A DNA stretch of 64,000 nt, from contig NZ_VORT01000001.1 in the NCBI RefSeq assembly GCF_007997155.1, positions 186,001-250,000 of the forward strand, written 5' to 3'. Source of the DNA: Aequorivita antarctica. GTDB lineage: Bacteria > Bacteroidota > Bacteroidia > Flavobacteriales > Flavobacteriaceae. Of the stretch, positions 1 to 7,700 are shown one piece after another (the first letter of the stretch is position 1; the number at the start of each line of letters is the position of its first letter). The notes beneath the pieces are model-generated. The model had not been told where the DNA came from. It did not search any database and worked only from the letters and a program-made list of their open reading frames with translations. The position numbers and the translations under genes were made by a program.

Positions 1-480
1 GTTTTATATAACCAGCAGGATTTATACGGATTAGATTTGTTAATAGATGTTGCCCGTTCAATAAAAAGAGATCAAAAAAACTATAAAATAATTTTTGTAA
101 TAGCTTCTATGGATGAAAAACTAAATCTGTATGATTATTATGCTCAAATAATTAAAGAAGAAAATTTAGAGGAAGAAATTTCCTTAATACCTTATTCCAT
201 TTCTTTTGTAAAATTAATGATGGCGAGCGATCTGGTGGTCAGGGCAACAAATACAGATGGTGATGCACTGACAGTTAGAGAAGCACTATTTTTAAATAAA
301 CCTATTATAGCGTCCGATGTTACCTTTAGGCCAGAGGGCACAATTTTGTTTGCAAATAGAGATAGTCAAGATTTGTATTTAAAGATTAATCAAGTTTTAG
401 ATAAAGCAGCTAAGAACCAGGAGAGTTTTTTGAAAAATACAACACAATTTTATCTCGATAAGTATTCAGATATTTATTGA
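1..480 (+). CDS. Glycosyltransferase family 4-like, C-terminal part (5' cut by window edge)
   Basis: The reading frame is open from base 1, so the gene begins upstream; 159 residues are visible. This is the donor-binding half of a GT-B fold glycosyltransferase: a Rossmann-type start (YGLDLLIDVARSI), a strand reading YKIIFVIAS, and the diagnostic nucleotide-sugar loop TVREALFLNKPIIAS near residues 91-105, whose Glu normally contacts the donor ribose. The end of the protein is intact and helical. The following genes are polysaccharide genes, so it most likely adds one sugar of an exported or capsular glycan at the cytoplasmic membrane face. Donor and acceptor cannot be told. The frame before the first ATG/TTG candidate (37) is coding-like, so 37 is not a real start. 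Confidence 0.8.
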   Translation, partial: VLYNQQDLYGLDLLIDVARSIKRDQKNYKIIFVIASMDEKLNLYDYYAQIIKEENLEEEISLIPYSISFVKLMMASDLVVRATNTDGDALTVREALFLNKPIIASDVTFRPEGTILFANRDSQDLYLKINQVLDKAAKNQESFLKNTTQFYLDKYSDIY

Positions 481-691
481 TTTTTTCATTTATTGTTGTT
501 TCAATAAGAAATAAAGAGGCTTCAATTCTGCCCTATTATTATTTATATTTGAATGGGTAATCAAAGCCTAAAAATTAAAAAACGGGTTAATTTATATCAG
601 TTTATGAATATTATTACTCTAATACAAATTTGAATGCTCCAAGCCACAATTTTGAAAATATTATTGATTTACGTCTTGAAATAAAATACCT

Positions 692-2113
692 ATGGTTCAT
701 ATTGTAAAATTTAAAGATATTGAATTTGACGAACTAGTTTCAATTGAACAGGAAGTTATTTTTGTTTCAGATAGGCCAGAGTTTACCAATAAATACAGGA
801 AATTATTATTTTTCGCTTTTCGTGAGGGAATTTTTAGGACCTTTTATAAGATAAGATCTAAAACCAACCCAAAACTTAATTTAGAGAAACGATTTACGTT
901 AATTATTATAAAGCATAAAAATTCTTTATATACAAACTTTAGTACCCAGACTACGGAAAATAAGGATGAGTTTGTAATAAATAACAACTTCACTAAAGTT
1001 CTAATCGTTCCAAAAATTAACGATATAACTTCCACACAAAAATTTAATCAGTTTGTAGAAGATGGGCAAAATGAAACGGATATTTCATTTAATATTAAGA
1101 CCCATCAATCCGATAGTAAAGTTGTAGCATCCCAAAAAGGAGTTTTCATATATGGTCTTGGGGATTATTCTAGAGTATATATAGCTCAGAATATAAAAAT
1201 GCTTTCTAAGATTTTCTGTGTAGATTATAGTCATCAACTTTCAAAATATTATTACCATAAGTTTGGTTATGAAAAATTCGGGATTATACCAGAAGATAGT
1301 TACCCATTCTTGCCCACAATAGAAAAGCCATTGGCAATTATTGCTACATATCATTCTGATCATACAAGGATTGCGAAGGAAATTTTTGATATTAACCCCA
1401 ACACATTTATTTTTATTGAAAAACCTCCGTGCGTTACGTTACAGGATATTAAAACTTTAGTAGCATTATATAATGATAATGCTTTAATTGAAATAGGATA
1501 TAACCGAAGATTTATACCCGTGAATCAAGAGATAAGAGCGGCAACATTTAAACAGCAAAAGATAATTAATATATCGGCGAAAGAAATTTTAATAAATGAA
1601 AGTCATTGGTATTTCTGGAAAAATCAAGGCACTCGCATAACGGGTAATCTTACTCACTGGATAGATCTGGCGGTTTATTGGATAAACGGTTCACCAATTG
1701 AAATTAATTTATTAAGCAGTCCGTCAAAAGATGAAACTATTGCTTTATCCATTCTGTTTTCTGAAGGATCGTTGGTAAACATAAGCGTTTCAGATAAAGG
1801 AAACTCCTTGCGTGGAGTGCAAGAACATATCGAAATTAGAACTGAGAATGAAACTTTTTTTATTGAAGACTATCTTAAATATACAAGGGTTAAGAGTGAT
1901 GGGTCTAAAACCACAAAAAGAAACCTCAAAAGAGATAAGGGTCATGATGCTATGTATAAGCACTTAACCAAGGTTTATAATAATGAAAAATCAATAACCT
2001 ATACTAAGTCAGATCTTATTAAATCGGCATTAACAACATACCACGTTTCCAGAATGTACCAAGAAAATGTGCGAAATTTTAAAATGAACCAATCACTCTC
2101 TGAATTTAATTAA
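692..2113 (+). CDS. Gfo/Idh/MocA-family oxidoreductase with a 145-residue N-terminal extension
   Basis: 473 residues. From about residue 150 it is an NAD(P)-dependent sugar dehydrogenase of the Gfo/Idh/MocA family: nucleotide loop GLGDYS (155-160), catalytic-region EKPP (243-246, usually EKP) and GYNRRF (269-274), followed by the alpha/beta C-terminal domain. The first 145 residues are not a recognised domain. They contain a stretch, FREGIFRTFYKIRSK, that resembles the linker FxxxGxxxTxxKxxS region of the zinc-dehydrogenase half of the bi-domain enzyme at 4049, so it may be a shrunken relative of that half. The C-terminal half is paralogous to the C-terminal half of the 4049 product. It probably oxidises or isomerises a nucleotide-activated or lipid-linked sugar for the local polysaccharide. 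Substrate unknown. Confidence 0.8.
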   Translation: MVHIVKFKDIEFDELVSIEQEVIFVSDRPEFTNKYRKLLFFAFREGIFRTFYKIRSKTNPKLNLEKRFTLIIIKHKNSLYTNFSTQTTENKDEFVINNNFTKVLIVPKINDITSTQKFNQFVEDGQNETDISFNIKTHQSDSKVVASQKGVFIYGLGDYSRVYIAQNIKMLSKIFCVDYSHQLSKYYYHKFGYEKFGIIPEDSYPFLPTIEKPLAIIATYHSDHTRIAKEIFDINPNTFIFIEKPPCVTLQDIKTLVALYNDNALIEIGYNRRFIPVNQEIRAATFKQQKIINISAKEILINESHWYFWKNQGTRITGNLTHWIDLAVYWINGSPIEINLLSSPSKDETIALSILFSEGSLVNISVSDKGNSLRGVQEHIEIRTENETFFIEDYLKYTRVKSDGSKTTKRNLKRDKGHDAMYKHLTKVYNNEKSITYTKSDLIKSALTTYHVSRMYQENVRNFKMNQSLSEFN

Positions 2114-2175
2114 ATCGCATATTTCTTGCTCATAAATCATTGTGAGTTCGTTTTAATATATAGAATTAGTGTAGC

Positions 2176-2310
2176 TATTCTCCCCAAGGAGTTTTGGTTA
2201 ATGAATATACTTCAAATACTATAGATGTTTCACAATTAAGCTCGGGGATGTATTTTGCAGAAGTTATGGTTGAAGGTAATAGCACCACAAATAAATTAAT
2301 AAAAATCTAG
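2176..2310 (+). pseudogene. Remnant of a T9SS C-terminal sorting domain
   Basis: In frame this reads a 44-residue tail beginning YSPQGVLVNEYTSNTIDVSQ and ending LIKI before TAG (2308-2310), but a stop lies at 2167-2169 and there is no start. It is co-linear with the end of the next gene at a constant offset of 872 bp (3048-3182), with only one mismatch over the first 76 bases and no indels. It is therefore the 3' end of a lost paralogous secreted protein; deletion or recombination removed the rest. Confidence 0.85.
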
Positions 2311-2354
2311 AAATCATGAAAAGATTGTATGTAAATTTTAAAACCTAAGCAAAA

Positions 2355-3182
2355 ATGAAATTGACACTAAATTTTCTTTTCTTATTAATAGTAACAATTT
2401 CTTCTTCACAAATCATAGATTTCCCAGAAGGCAGTTTTAAATATGCATTAATAAATTCCGAAGTTGTAGACTTGGATGGTGATGGAACTGTAGATAGTAA
2501 TATAGACACTAATAATGATGGAGAAATTCAGGTCTCGGAGGCAGAAGCAGTTCTAGGGATTAATCTTTATAACTATGGGATTTTTCCTTCGTTAGAGGGA
2601 ATGGAACATTTCGTTAATATAGAATGGTTAATATGCTCCGAGTCCTACACTGCATTTGTAGACTTTTCACAAAATACAAAAATTGAACGAATAACCATCT
2701 CTCACAATGCTTTAACAAACCTAGATGTATCACAAAATACAAATCTTAAATGGTTAAATTGCACGAACAATAGATTAGTTAATTTGAACATAAAAAATGG
2801 AGATAATACTAGTTTAGAGCTATTTCACGCGCTTTACAATCCAGACTTGGCATGTATTCAGGTAGACGATGTTGCGTATGCAAATAATGCTCCTAATTGG
2901 AAAAAAGATGCTATGGCCATATATAGTGAAGACTGTGAATTGGTTGGTATTGAAGACTTCGCTGCCACAGATTTTAAATTATTCCCCAATCCCACTGAAA
3001 ATATGCTAAACATTCAATCCAAAACCCCCATTGAGAATGTAAAAATATATTCTCCCCAAGGAGTTTTGGTTAATGAATATAATTCAAATACTATAGATGT
3101 TTCACAATTAAGCACTGGAATATATTTTGTAGAAATTACGGTTGATGATAAGAGTGTAACAAAGAAATTTATAAAAAATTAA
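2355..3182 (+). CDS. Secreted leucine-rich-repeat protein with T9SS sorting domain
   Basis: 275 residues. A Sec signal peptide is visible (MKLTLNFLFLLIVTISSSQ). An Asp-rich segment at about 39-58 (DLDGDGTVDSN, then DTNNDGEIQVSEAEAV) looks like paired EF-hand or dockerin-like calcium loops. Two or three degenerate leucine-rich repeats follow (LTNLDVSQNTNLKWLNCTNN). The last ~75 residues form a type A T9SS C-terminal domain (FKLFPNPTENMLNI ... LSTGIYFVEI ... KKFIKN). It should be exported through the outer membrane and attached to the surface or released. Internalin-like flavobacterial proteins of this sort are usually adhesins or of unknown role. Its last 135 bp are duplicated upstream at 2176. 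Confidence 0.8.
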   Translation: MKLTLNFLFLLIVTISSSQIIDFPEGSFKYALINSEVVDLDGDGTVDSNIDTNNDGEIQVSEAEAVLGINLYNYGIFPSLEGMEHFVNIEWLICSESYTAFVDFSQNTKIERITISHNALTNLDVSQNTNLKWLNCTNNRLVNLNIKNGDNTSLELFHALYNPDLACIQVDDVAYANNAPNWKKDAMAIYSEDCELVGIEDFAATDFKLFPNPTENMLNIQSKTPIENVKIYSPQGVLVNEYNSNTIDVSQLSTGIYFVEITVDDKSVTKKFIKN

Positions 3183-3192
3183 AAAATAGTTC

Positions 3193-3855
3193 TTACAAAA
3201 TCGGTTTTTCGGCCACAACTCTTATTTGAGTAATATCAGATTTATACAATCTTTGAAATGTAGACCGAAAGAAATGATAAGCATTTCCAGAAATATAAAA
3301 CAGATTATCGCCTATAGCTTTACGAAGCGATCTGTAACCTGGCGGATTGGTATATTTTAAATCCTTAACATCTAAAACCTTATACCCTGCATGTTTAAAG
3401 AGATTTCCTAGGTTTATCTCAGCCCAAGTGAAAAAATGATTGTGAATGTTGCCGTCAACATATTTTTTGCGTCTTTCGTGAGGCACAACAAATACAATTT
3501 TCCCTCCAGGTTTTAATTTTTTATATAAATGCTTAATTTCGGCGAGTGGATTCTCTACGTGCTCCAAGGCGTGGTTTGAAATTATTACATCAGCCCATTC
3601 ATCTTCAATTGCATCTGCATTTTTATGAGAAGTTATCCCAATTGTTTTTGCGAATTCGCGTGCCGTATCATTAATTTCTATCCCTAATTTATTTTTGCAT
3701 ATTAAATTTTTAAGCAAATACCCGCCGCCAGAACCAAAATCTATAACGTTATCTGTTTCTTTAATATAATCTTTGAATTTAAATATATTGGAAATTCCCC
3801 CGAATTCACCACGTGCCTTTTGCCATTTAAAATAATCTTCATTGTAATGATCCAT
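3193..3855 (-). CDS. Class I SAM-dependent methyltransferase
   Basis: 220 residues, normal for a stand-alone Methyltransf_11/23 enzyme. Motif I VIDFGSGGG (37-45) binds S-adenosylmethionine; the acidic strand end GIEIND and the post-II motif SNHALEHVENP follow. There are no membrane segments. Genes of this type in polysaccharide loci methylate sugars or lipid-carrier intermediates, or belong to ubiquinone/glycan-like reactions; the substrate cannot be read from the sequence. It is transcribed against its neighbours, from a -7 element at 3884-3891, and ends 10 bp from the convergent T9SS gene. Confidence 0.8.
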   Translation of the reverse strand: MDHYNEDYFKWQKARGEFGGISNIFKFKDYIKETDNVIDFGSGGGYLLKNLICKNKLGIEINDTAREFAKTIGITSHKNADAIEDEWADVIISNHALEHVENPLAEIKHLYKKLKPGGKIVFVVPHERRKKYVDGNIHNHFFTWAEINLGNLFKHAGYKVLDVKDLKYTNPPGYRSLRKAIGDNLFYISGNAYHFFRSTFQRLYKSDITQIRVVAEKPIL

Positions 3856-3883
3856 TCTTAGAATTTAAATTTTATTAGAGCAG

Positions 3884-3891
3884 CAAATATA
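3884..3891 (-). promoter_or_regulatory. -7 element for the methyltransferase gene
   Basis: CAAATATA on the plus strand reads TATATTTG on the minus strand, a full match to the Bacteroidota TAnnTTTG element, 28 bp before the ATG at 3855. Confidence 0.55.
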
Positions 3892-4023
3892 GTAAAAGAT
3901 GATTGGTAGTAGAGCTATTCTTTTAGTGGGTAAAAGTTTTCTATTTTGGATGTCTATATATCAACACTACATTTTTTAAATTTCATTTTATTGCAAAACG
4001 TCAACTCAATTCTCAAAAAAACT

Positions 4024-4031
4024 TACTTTTG
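4024..4031 (+). promoter_or_regulatory. -7 element for the bi-domain oxidoreductase gene
   Basis: TACTTTTG matches TAnnTTTG and lies 17 bp before the ATG at 4049, giving a leader of only about ten bases. The -33 element is not clear. Confidence 0.55.
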
Positions 4032-4048
4032 CACCAAAGTTCACAATA

Positions 4049-6196
4049 ATGAAACAAGTAATCCAAAACTTTAAAACTGGAGAATTATATGTAGATGAGG
4101 TGCCAAACCCTTCCATTTCGGAAAATATGGTGCTAGTGGAGAACAAATTTTCTCTAATAAGTGCGGGAACTGAAAGAGGTACCGTTAAAGTTGGGAAAGC
4201 CAGTCTTATAGGCAAAGCCAAACAACGACCAGACCTTGTGGCGCAAGTACTTCAAAATATCAAAAAAGAAGGATTAAAGGCCACAATTGATAAAGTAAAA
4301 ACCAAACTTGATTCATTAAAAGCACTTGGTTATAGCACATCTGGTGTTGTTGCTGCTTCCATGGACAGCAACAGCAAATTCAAACCAGGAGATCGCGTTG
4401 CCTGCGCTGGGCAGGATTATGCCTCGCATGCCGAGGTCGTTGCCATTCCACAGAATCTAGTGGTTAAAATTCCAGATAATGTTTCTTTTGAAGAAGCCAG
4501 TTTTACTACCCTTGGCGCAATTGCTTTACAGGGTGTTCGACAAGCAGAACCTAGATTAGGTGATAAAGTTTGTGTAATCGGCCTTGGCCTTTTGGGACAG
4601 CTTACCGTACAATTGCTAAAAGCAAACGGTTGTCGCGTTTTTGGAGTAGATCTTTCAAAAAACTTGGTAGACCTTGCTATTAAAAGTGGTGCAGATGGTG
4701 CCATGCTTCGTAGCGAATCAAATTTAAATACTGCCATAGACAACTTTACGGAAGGTCACGGATTTGATAGCGTGATTATCACTGCCGCTGCCCCAAGTAA
4801 TGACCCTATTGAGCTTTCTGCAGTTATAAGTCGTAAAAAAGGAAAAGTTATTGTGGTGGGCGCCGTAAAAATGGACATTCCTCGCGACCCCGATTTTTAC
4901 AGAAAGGAACTGGAACTGAAAATGTCCTGCTCCTATGGCCCTGGAAGATACGACAATACCTATGAGGAGGACGGCCATGATTATCCTTTCGCCTACGTTC
5001 GCTATACCGAGCAGCGCAATATGGAAACCTTTTTAGACCTCATTTCTCAAGGTACCGTAAACCTTAAAGATCTTATCACACATACCTTTGACATTGCTGA
5101 TGCTGAAAAAGCCTACGACATTGTCTTGGGCAAAGTGGAAGAACCACATATTGGTATTCTCTTGGCCTATCCTGAAAGCGAGACGAAAAAAATATCTCTT
5201 GTTTCGGTGCAATCCAATGCGGTTTCAACCGTAAATATTGGTTTTATTGGTGCGGGAAGTTTTGCACAGAGCTATCTGATTCCCTATACAAAAAAAGAAG
5301 GCGCATCTCTTGATACAGTTGTTACCACCAAAGGGATTACCGCTAAAAATGTAGCTTCAAAGTTTGGCTTCAACAATGCTTCTTCTGAAGCGCAGGATGT
5401 TATAAATAAAAAAGATATAAATACGGTTTTCATTGCAACACCGCATAACAGCCACGCTCCTTATGTGATGGAAGCACTCAAGGCTGGAAAAAATGTTTTC
5501 GTTGAAAAACCTTTGGCGATGAATTATGATGAATTAGAGGAAGTTAAAAAGGTTTATCAAGAAAGTAATCAAAAATTAATGGTTGGTTTTAACCGAAGAT
5601 TTTCTCCAATTGCTGAAAAAATAAAGTCAGAATTTGTAGGCAATGGTGAGCCAAAAGTGGTCAACATTCGTGTGAATGCTGGCTTCATTCCGAAAGATCA
5701 TTGGACGCAAAATAAAAACATTGGTGGTGGAAGAATTATTGGCGAAATGTGCCATTTTATTGACTTAATGCAATATTTCACAGATGCAAAACCTGTAAAA
5801 GTGTATGCAGCATCCATCAAAACTGATAACCAAAACCTTACTTCCGAAGATAATATTTCAATTACCGTTTCCTTTAGCGACGGTTCCATTGGAAACCTTT
5901 TATATTTAGGAAATGGCGACAAATCCCTTCCAAAGGAATTGATAGAGGTTTTCAGTGGCGGAAAAGTTGGCAGAATACATGATTTTAGAAAAGGCGATTT
6001 CCATAAAGGCAACAAACAAATAAAGTTAAAGATGGACGGCAAAGGTCACAAACAGGAAGTTGAAGCATTTCTGAAGTCCTTGAAACAAAACACCGAAGCG
6101 CCAATTCCTTTTGAATCTATCTATCTTACAACGCTTACAACGTTTAAAGTTTTGGATTCATTGGCTACGGGATTGCCTCAAAATATCGAATTATAA
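4049..6196 (+). CDS. Bi-domain oxidoreductase (zinc-type dehydrogenase fused to Gfo/Idh/MocA)
   Basis: 715 residues, the usual length for this fusion. Residues 1-380 form a medium-chain dehydrogenase/reductase: GTERG (40-44), the nucleotide loop GLGLLG (178-183) and the GHGFD segment. Residues 395-715 form a Gfo/Idh/MocA dehydrogenase: GFIGAGSFA (398-406), EKPLA (486-490), GFNRRF (513-518). The same fusion occurs in many polysaccharide loci, often beside heparinase-like proteins, and is thought to act on a sugar of the growing glycan by successive redox steps; the exact reaction is not established. It starts its own transcript and is followed after 43 bp by the O-acyltransferase gene, so it probably leads an operon running to 11338. 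Confidence 0.88.
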   Translation: MKQVIQNFKTGELYVDEVPNPSISENMVLVENKFSLISAGTERGTVKVGKASLIGKAKQRPDLVAQVLQNIKKEGLKATIDKVKTKLDSLKALGYSTSGVVAASMDSNSKFKPGDRVACAGQDYASHAEVVAIPQNLVVKIPDNVSFEEASFTTLGAIALQGVRQAEPRLGDKVCVIGLGLLGQLTVQLLKANGCRVFGVDLSKNLVDLAIKSGADGAMLRSESNLNTAIDNFTEGHGFDSVIITAAAPSNDPIELSAVISRKKGKVIVVGAVKMDIPRDPDFYRKELELKMSCSYGPGRYDNTYEEDGHDYPFAYVRYTEQRNMETFLDLISQGTVNLKDLITHTFDIADAEKAYDIVLGKVEEPHIGILLAYPESETKKISLVSVQSNAVSTVNIGFIGAGSFAQSYLIPYTKKEGASLDTVVTTKGITAKNVASKFGFNNASSEAQDVINKKDINTVFIATPHNSHAPYVMEALKAGKNVFVEKPLAMNYDELEEVKKVYQESNQKLMVGFNRRFSPIAEKIKSEFVGNGEPKVVNIRVNAGFIPKDHWTQNKNIGGGRIIGEMCHFIDLMQYFTDAKPVKVYAASIKTDNQNLTSEDNISITVSFSDGSIGNLLYLGNGDKSLPKELIEVFSGGKVGRIHDFRKGDFHKGNKQIKLKMDGKGHKQEVEAFLKSLKQNTEAPIPFESIYLTTLTTFKVLDSLATGLPQNIEL

Positions 6197-6239
6197 CAAT
6201 TAAGAAAGTTTATTCTACTAGATTAGTATTTAAAGAAAT

Positions 6240-7697
6240 ATGATTTTTTCTACTCCACTATTTTTAGTATTCTTCATTGTTGTTTTTGCTATTTATTGGT
6301 TCGTTTTGGGTGCCATTAAAAACGATGATACCCGTTTAAAAGCAAGAATTATTTTTCTTCTTTTGGCATCGTATTATTTCTACATGTCGTGGAATCCAAT
6401 GTTTATTTTACTCATTCTTTTTTCAACATTGGTAGATTTTATAGCCGGAAAGGAAATTTATAAGGCTACTTCCAAACACAAAAAGAAGTTTTTCTTAATA
6501 CTCAGTTTGGTAATCAATTTGGGTTTTTTGGCCTATTTTAAGTACGTAAACTTCTTTCTTGATACTGTAAACCAAGTCTCAGGGTTGGTTTCAGACGGCG
6601 GTGGAACCAATTTCTTTGTAAACGTAATTTTACCAGTAGGGATTTCATTTTACACTTTTCAATCTATGTGTTATACCATAGATATCTACAATGATAAAAT
6701 GAAACCATCAAAAGATTTTTTCGAATTTTCATTGTATGTTACTTTCTTCCCCCAACTTGTTGCAGGGCCTATTGTTCGGGCTATAGATTTTATTCCACAG
6801 TTAAAAGCGAACAACTATTTTAAGAATATAAACTTTCAGCTTGCTGCGAATTACTTCCTGCTTGGGTTGGTAAAAAAAGTAGTAATTGCTGATAATATTG
6901 CGCAAATATCTGATGTAATATTTGCAAACCCCGAACAGCACGGCACCCTAGCAACTTGGGTTGGCGTAGTTTCCTATAGCATTCAGATATATTGTGATTT
7001 TTCTGGCTATTCTGATATGGCAATAGGAGTTGCGGCACTTTTGGGATTCAAACTTATGGAGAACTTTAATATGCCCTATAATGCTACAGATATAACCATG
7101 TTCTGGCGAAAATGGCATATTAGTTTATCTACCTGGCTTCGCGATTATCTTTTTATTCCGCTTGGAGGAAGCCGATGTTCCAAGCCAATGTATTATAGAA
7201 ACCTAATGATTACGATGCTTTTGGGCGGTTTGTGGCATGGTGCCAGCTGGAACTTTGTAATTTGGGGAGGCTTGCACGGCGGTGCACTTATTGTGCACAA
7301 ATTATATAAAACAAAGGTTTCAAGTAAATTTAATTTTACTGGAATAACGGCTTCCATTTATACAATTTTTGCGTGGTTAATGACGATGATTTTTGTGATG
7401 GTCACTTGGGTTTTCTTTAGGGCGCAAACCCTAGCAGACTCTTTATATATGATAAAGAAAATGTTCGTGTTTGAGAACAGTGAGAACTACGTCGTTCCTT
7501 TGTTCTTCGTTTTATTACTTGCCTTAACAGTGGTTGGACACTTTTTCGGTACAAAATATTTTGATAAGGTTGAACAAAAGCAAGACCACATTTTTTCAAG
7601 ACCAGTTGTTCAGGGACTCTTGTTCGGTCTGGCGATATTTATGGTACTTCTCTTTGGAAGTGATGACAATCAGGCTTTTATTTATTTTCAATTTTAA
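6240..7697 (+). CDS. MBOAT-family polysaccharide O-acyltransferase (AlgI-like)
   Basis: 485 residues with about ten hydrophobic segments. Family hallmarks are the block RKWHISLSTWLRDYLFIPLG (His293) and the WHG of LWHGASWNFVIWGGLHG (His333, the proposed catalytic His; second His346). PQLVAGPIVR near 171-180 is another conserved MBOAT segment. Such proteins carry acetyl groups across the inner membrane for alginate, cellulose or capsule. The gene three bases downstream encodes an SGNH protein, the usual partner that passes the acyl group to the polymer in the periplasm, as AlgJ/AlgX or DltD do. Polymer and acyl group are inferred, not shown. Confidence 0.9.
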   Translation: MIFSTPLFLVFFIVVFAIYWFVLGAIKNDDTRLKARIIFLLLASYYFYMSWNPMFILLILFSTLVDFIAGKEIYKATSKHKKKFFLILSLVINLGFLAYFKYVNFFLDTVNQVSGLVSDGGGTNFFVNVILPVGISFYTFQSMCYTIDIYNDKMKPSKDFFEFSLYVTFFPQLVAGPIVRAIDFIPQLKANNYFKNINFQLAANYFLLGLVKKVVIADNIAQISDVIFANPEQHGTLATWVGVVSYSIQIYCDFSGYSDMAIGVAALLGFKLMENFNMPYNATDITMFWRKWHISLSTWLRDYLFIPLGGSRCSKPMYYRNLMITMLLGGLWHGASWNFVIWGGLHGGALIVHKLYKTKVSSKFNFTGITASIYTIFAWLMTMIFVMVTWVFFRAQTLADSLYMIKKMFVFENSENYVVPLFFVLLLALTVVGHFFGTKYFDKVEQKQDHIFSRPVVQGLLFGLAIFMVLLFGSDDNQAFIYFQF

Positions 7698-7700
7698 GGA

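Noticed and set aside
480-691. Possible small gene between the GT4 fragment and the Gfo/Idh/MocA gene
   Set aside because: A 39-codon frame after a stop at 588-590 (ending at 705) has coding-like composition but no start and runs out of frame into the next gene. It could be a decayed fragment, but there is no support.
4417-4743. 108-codon minus-strand frame
   Set aside because: Shadow of the bi-domain oxidoreductase gene; composition follows the codon pattern of the sense strand.
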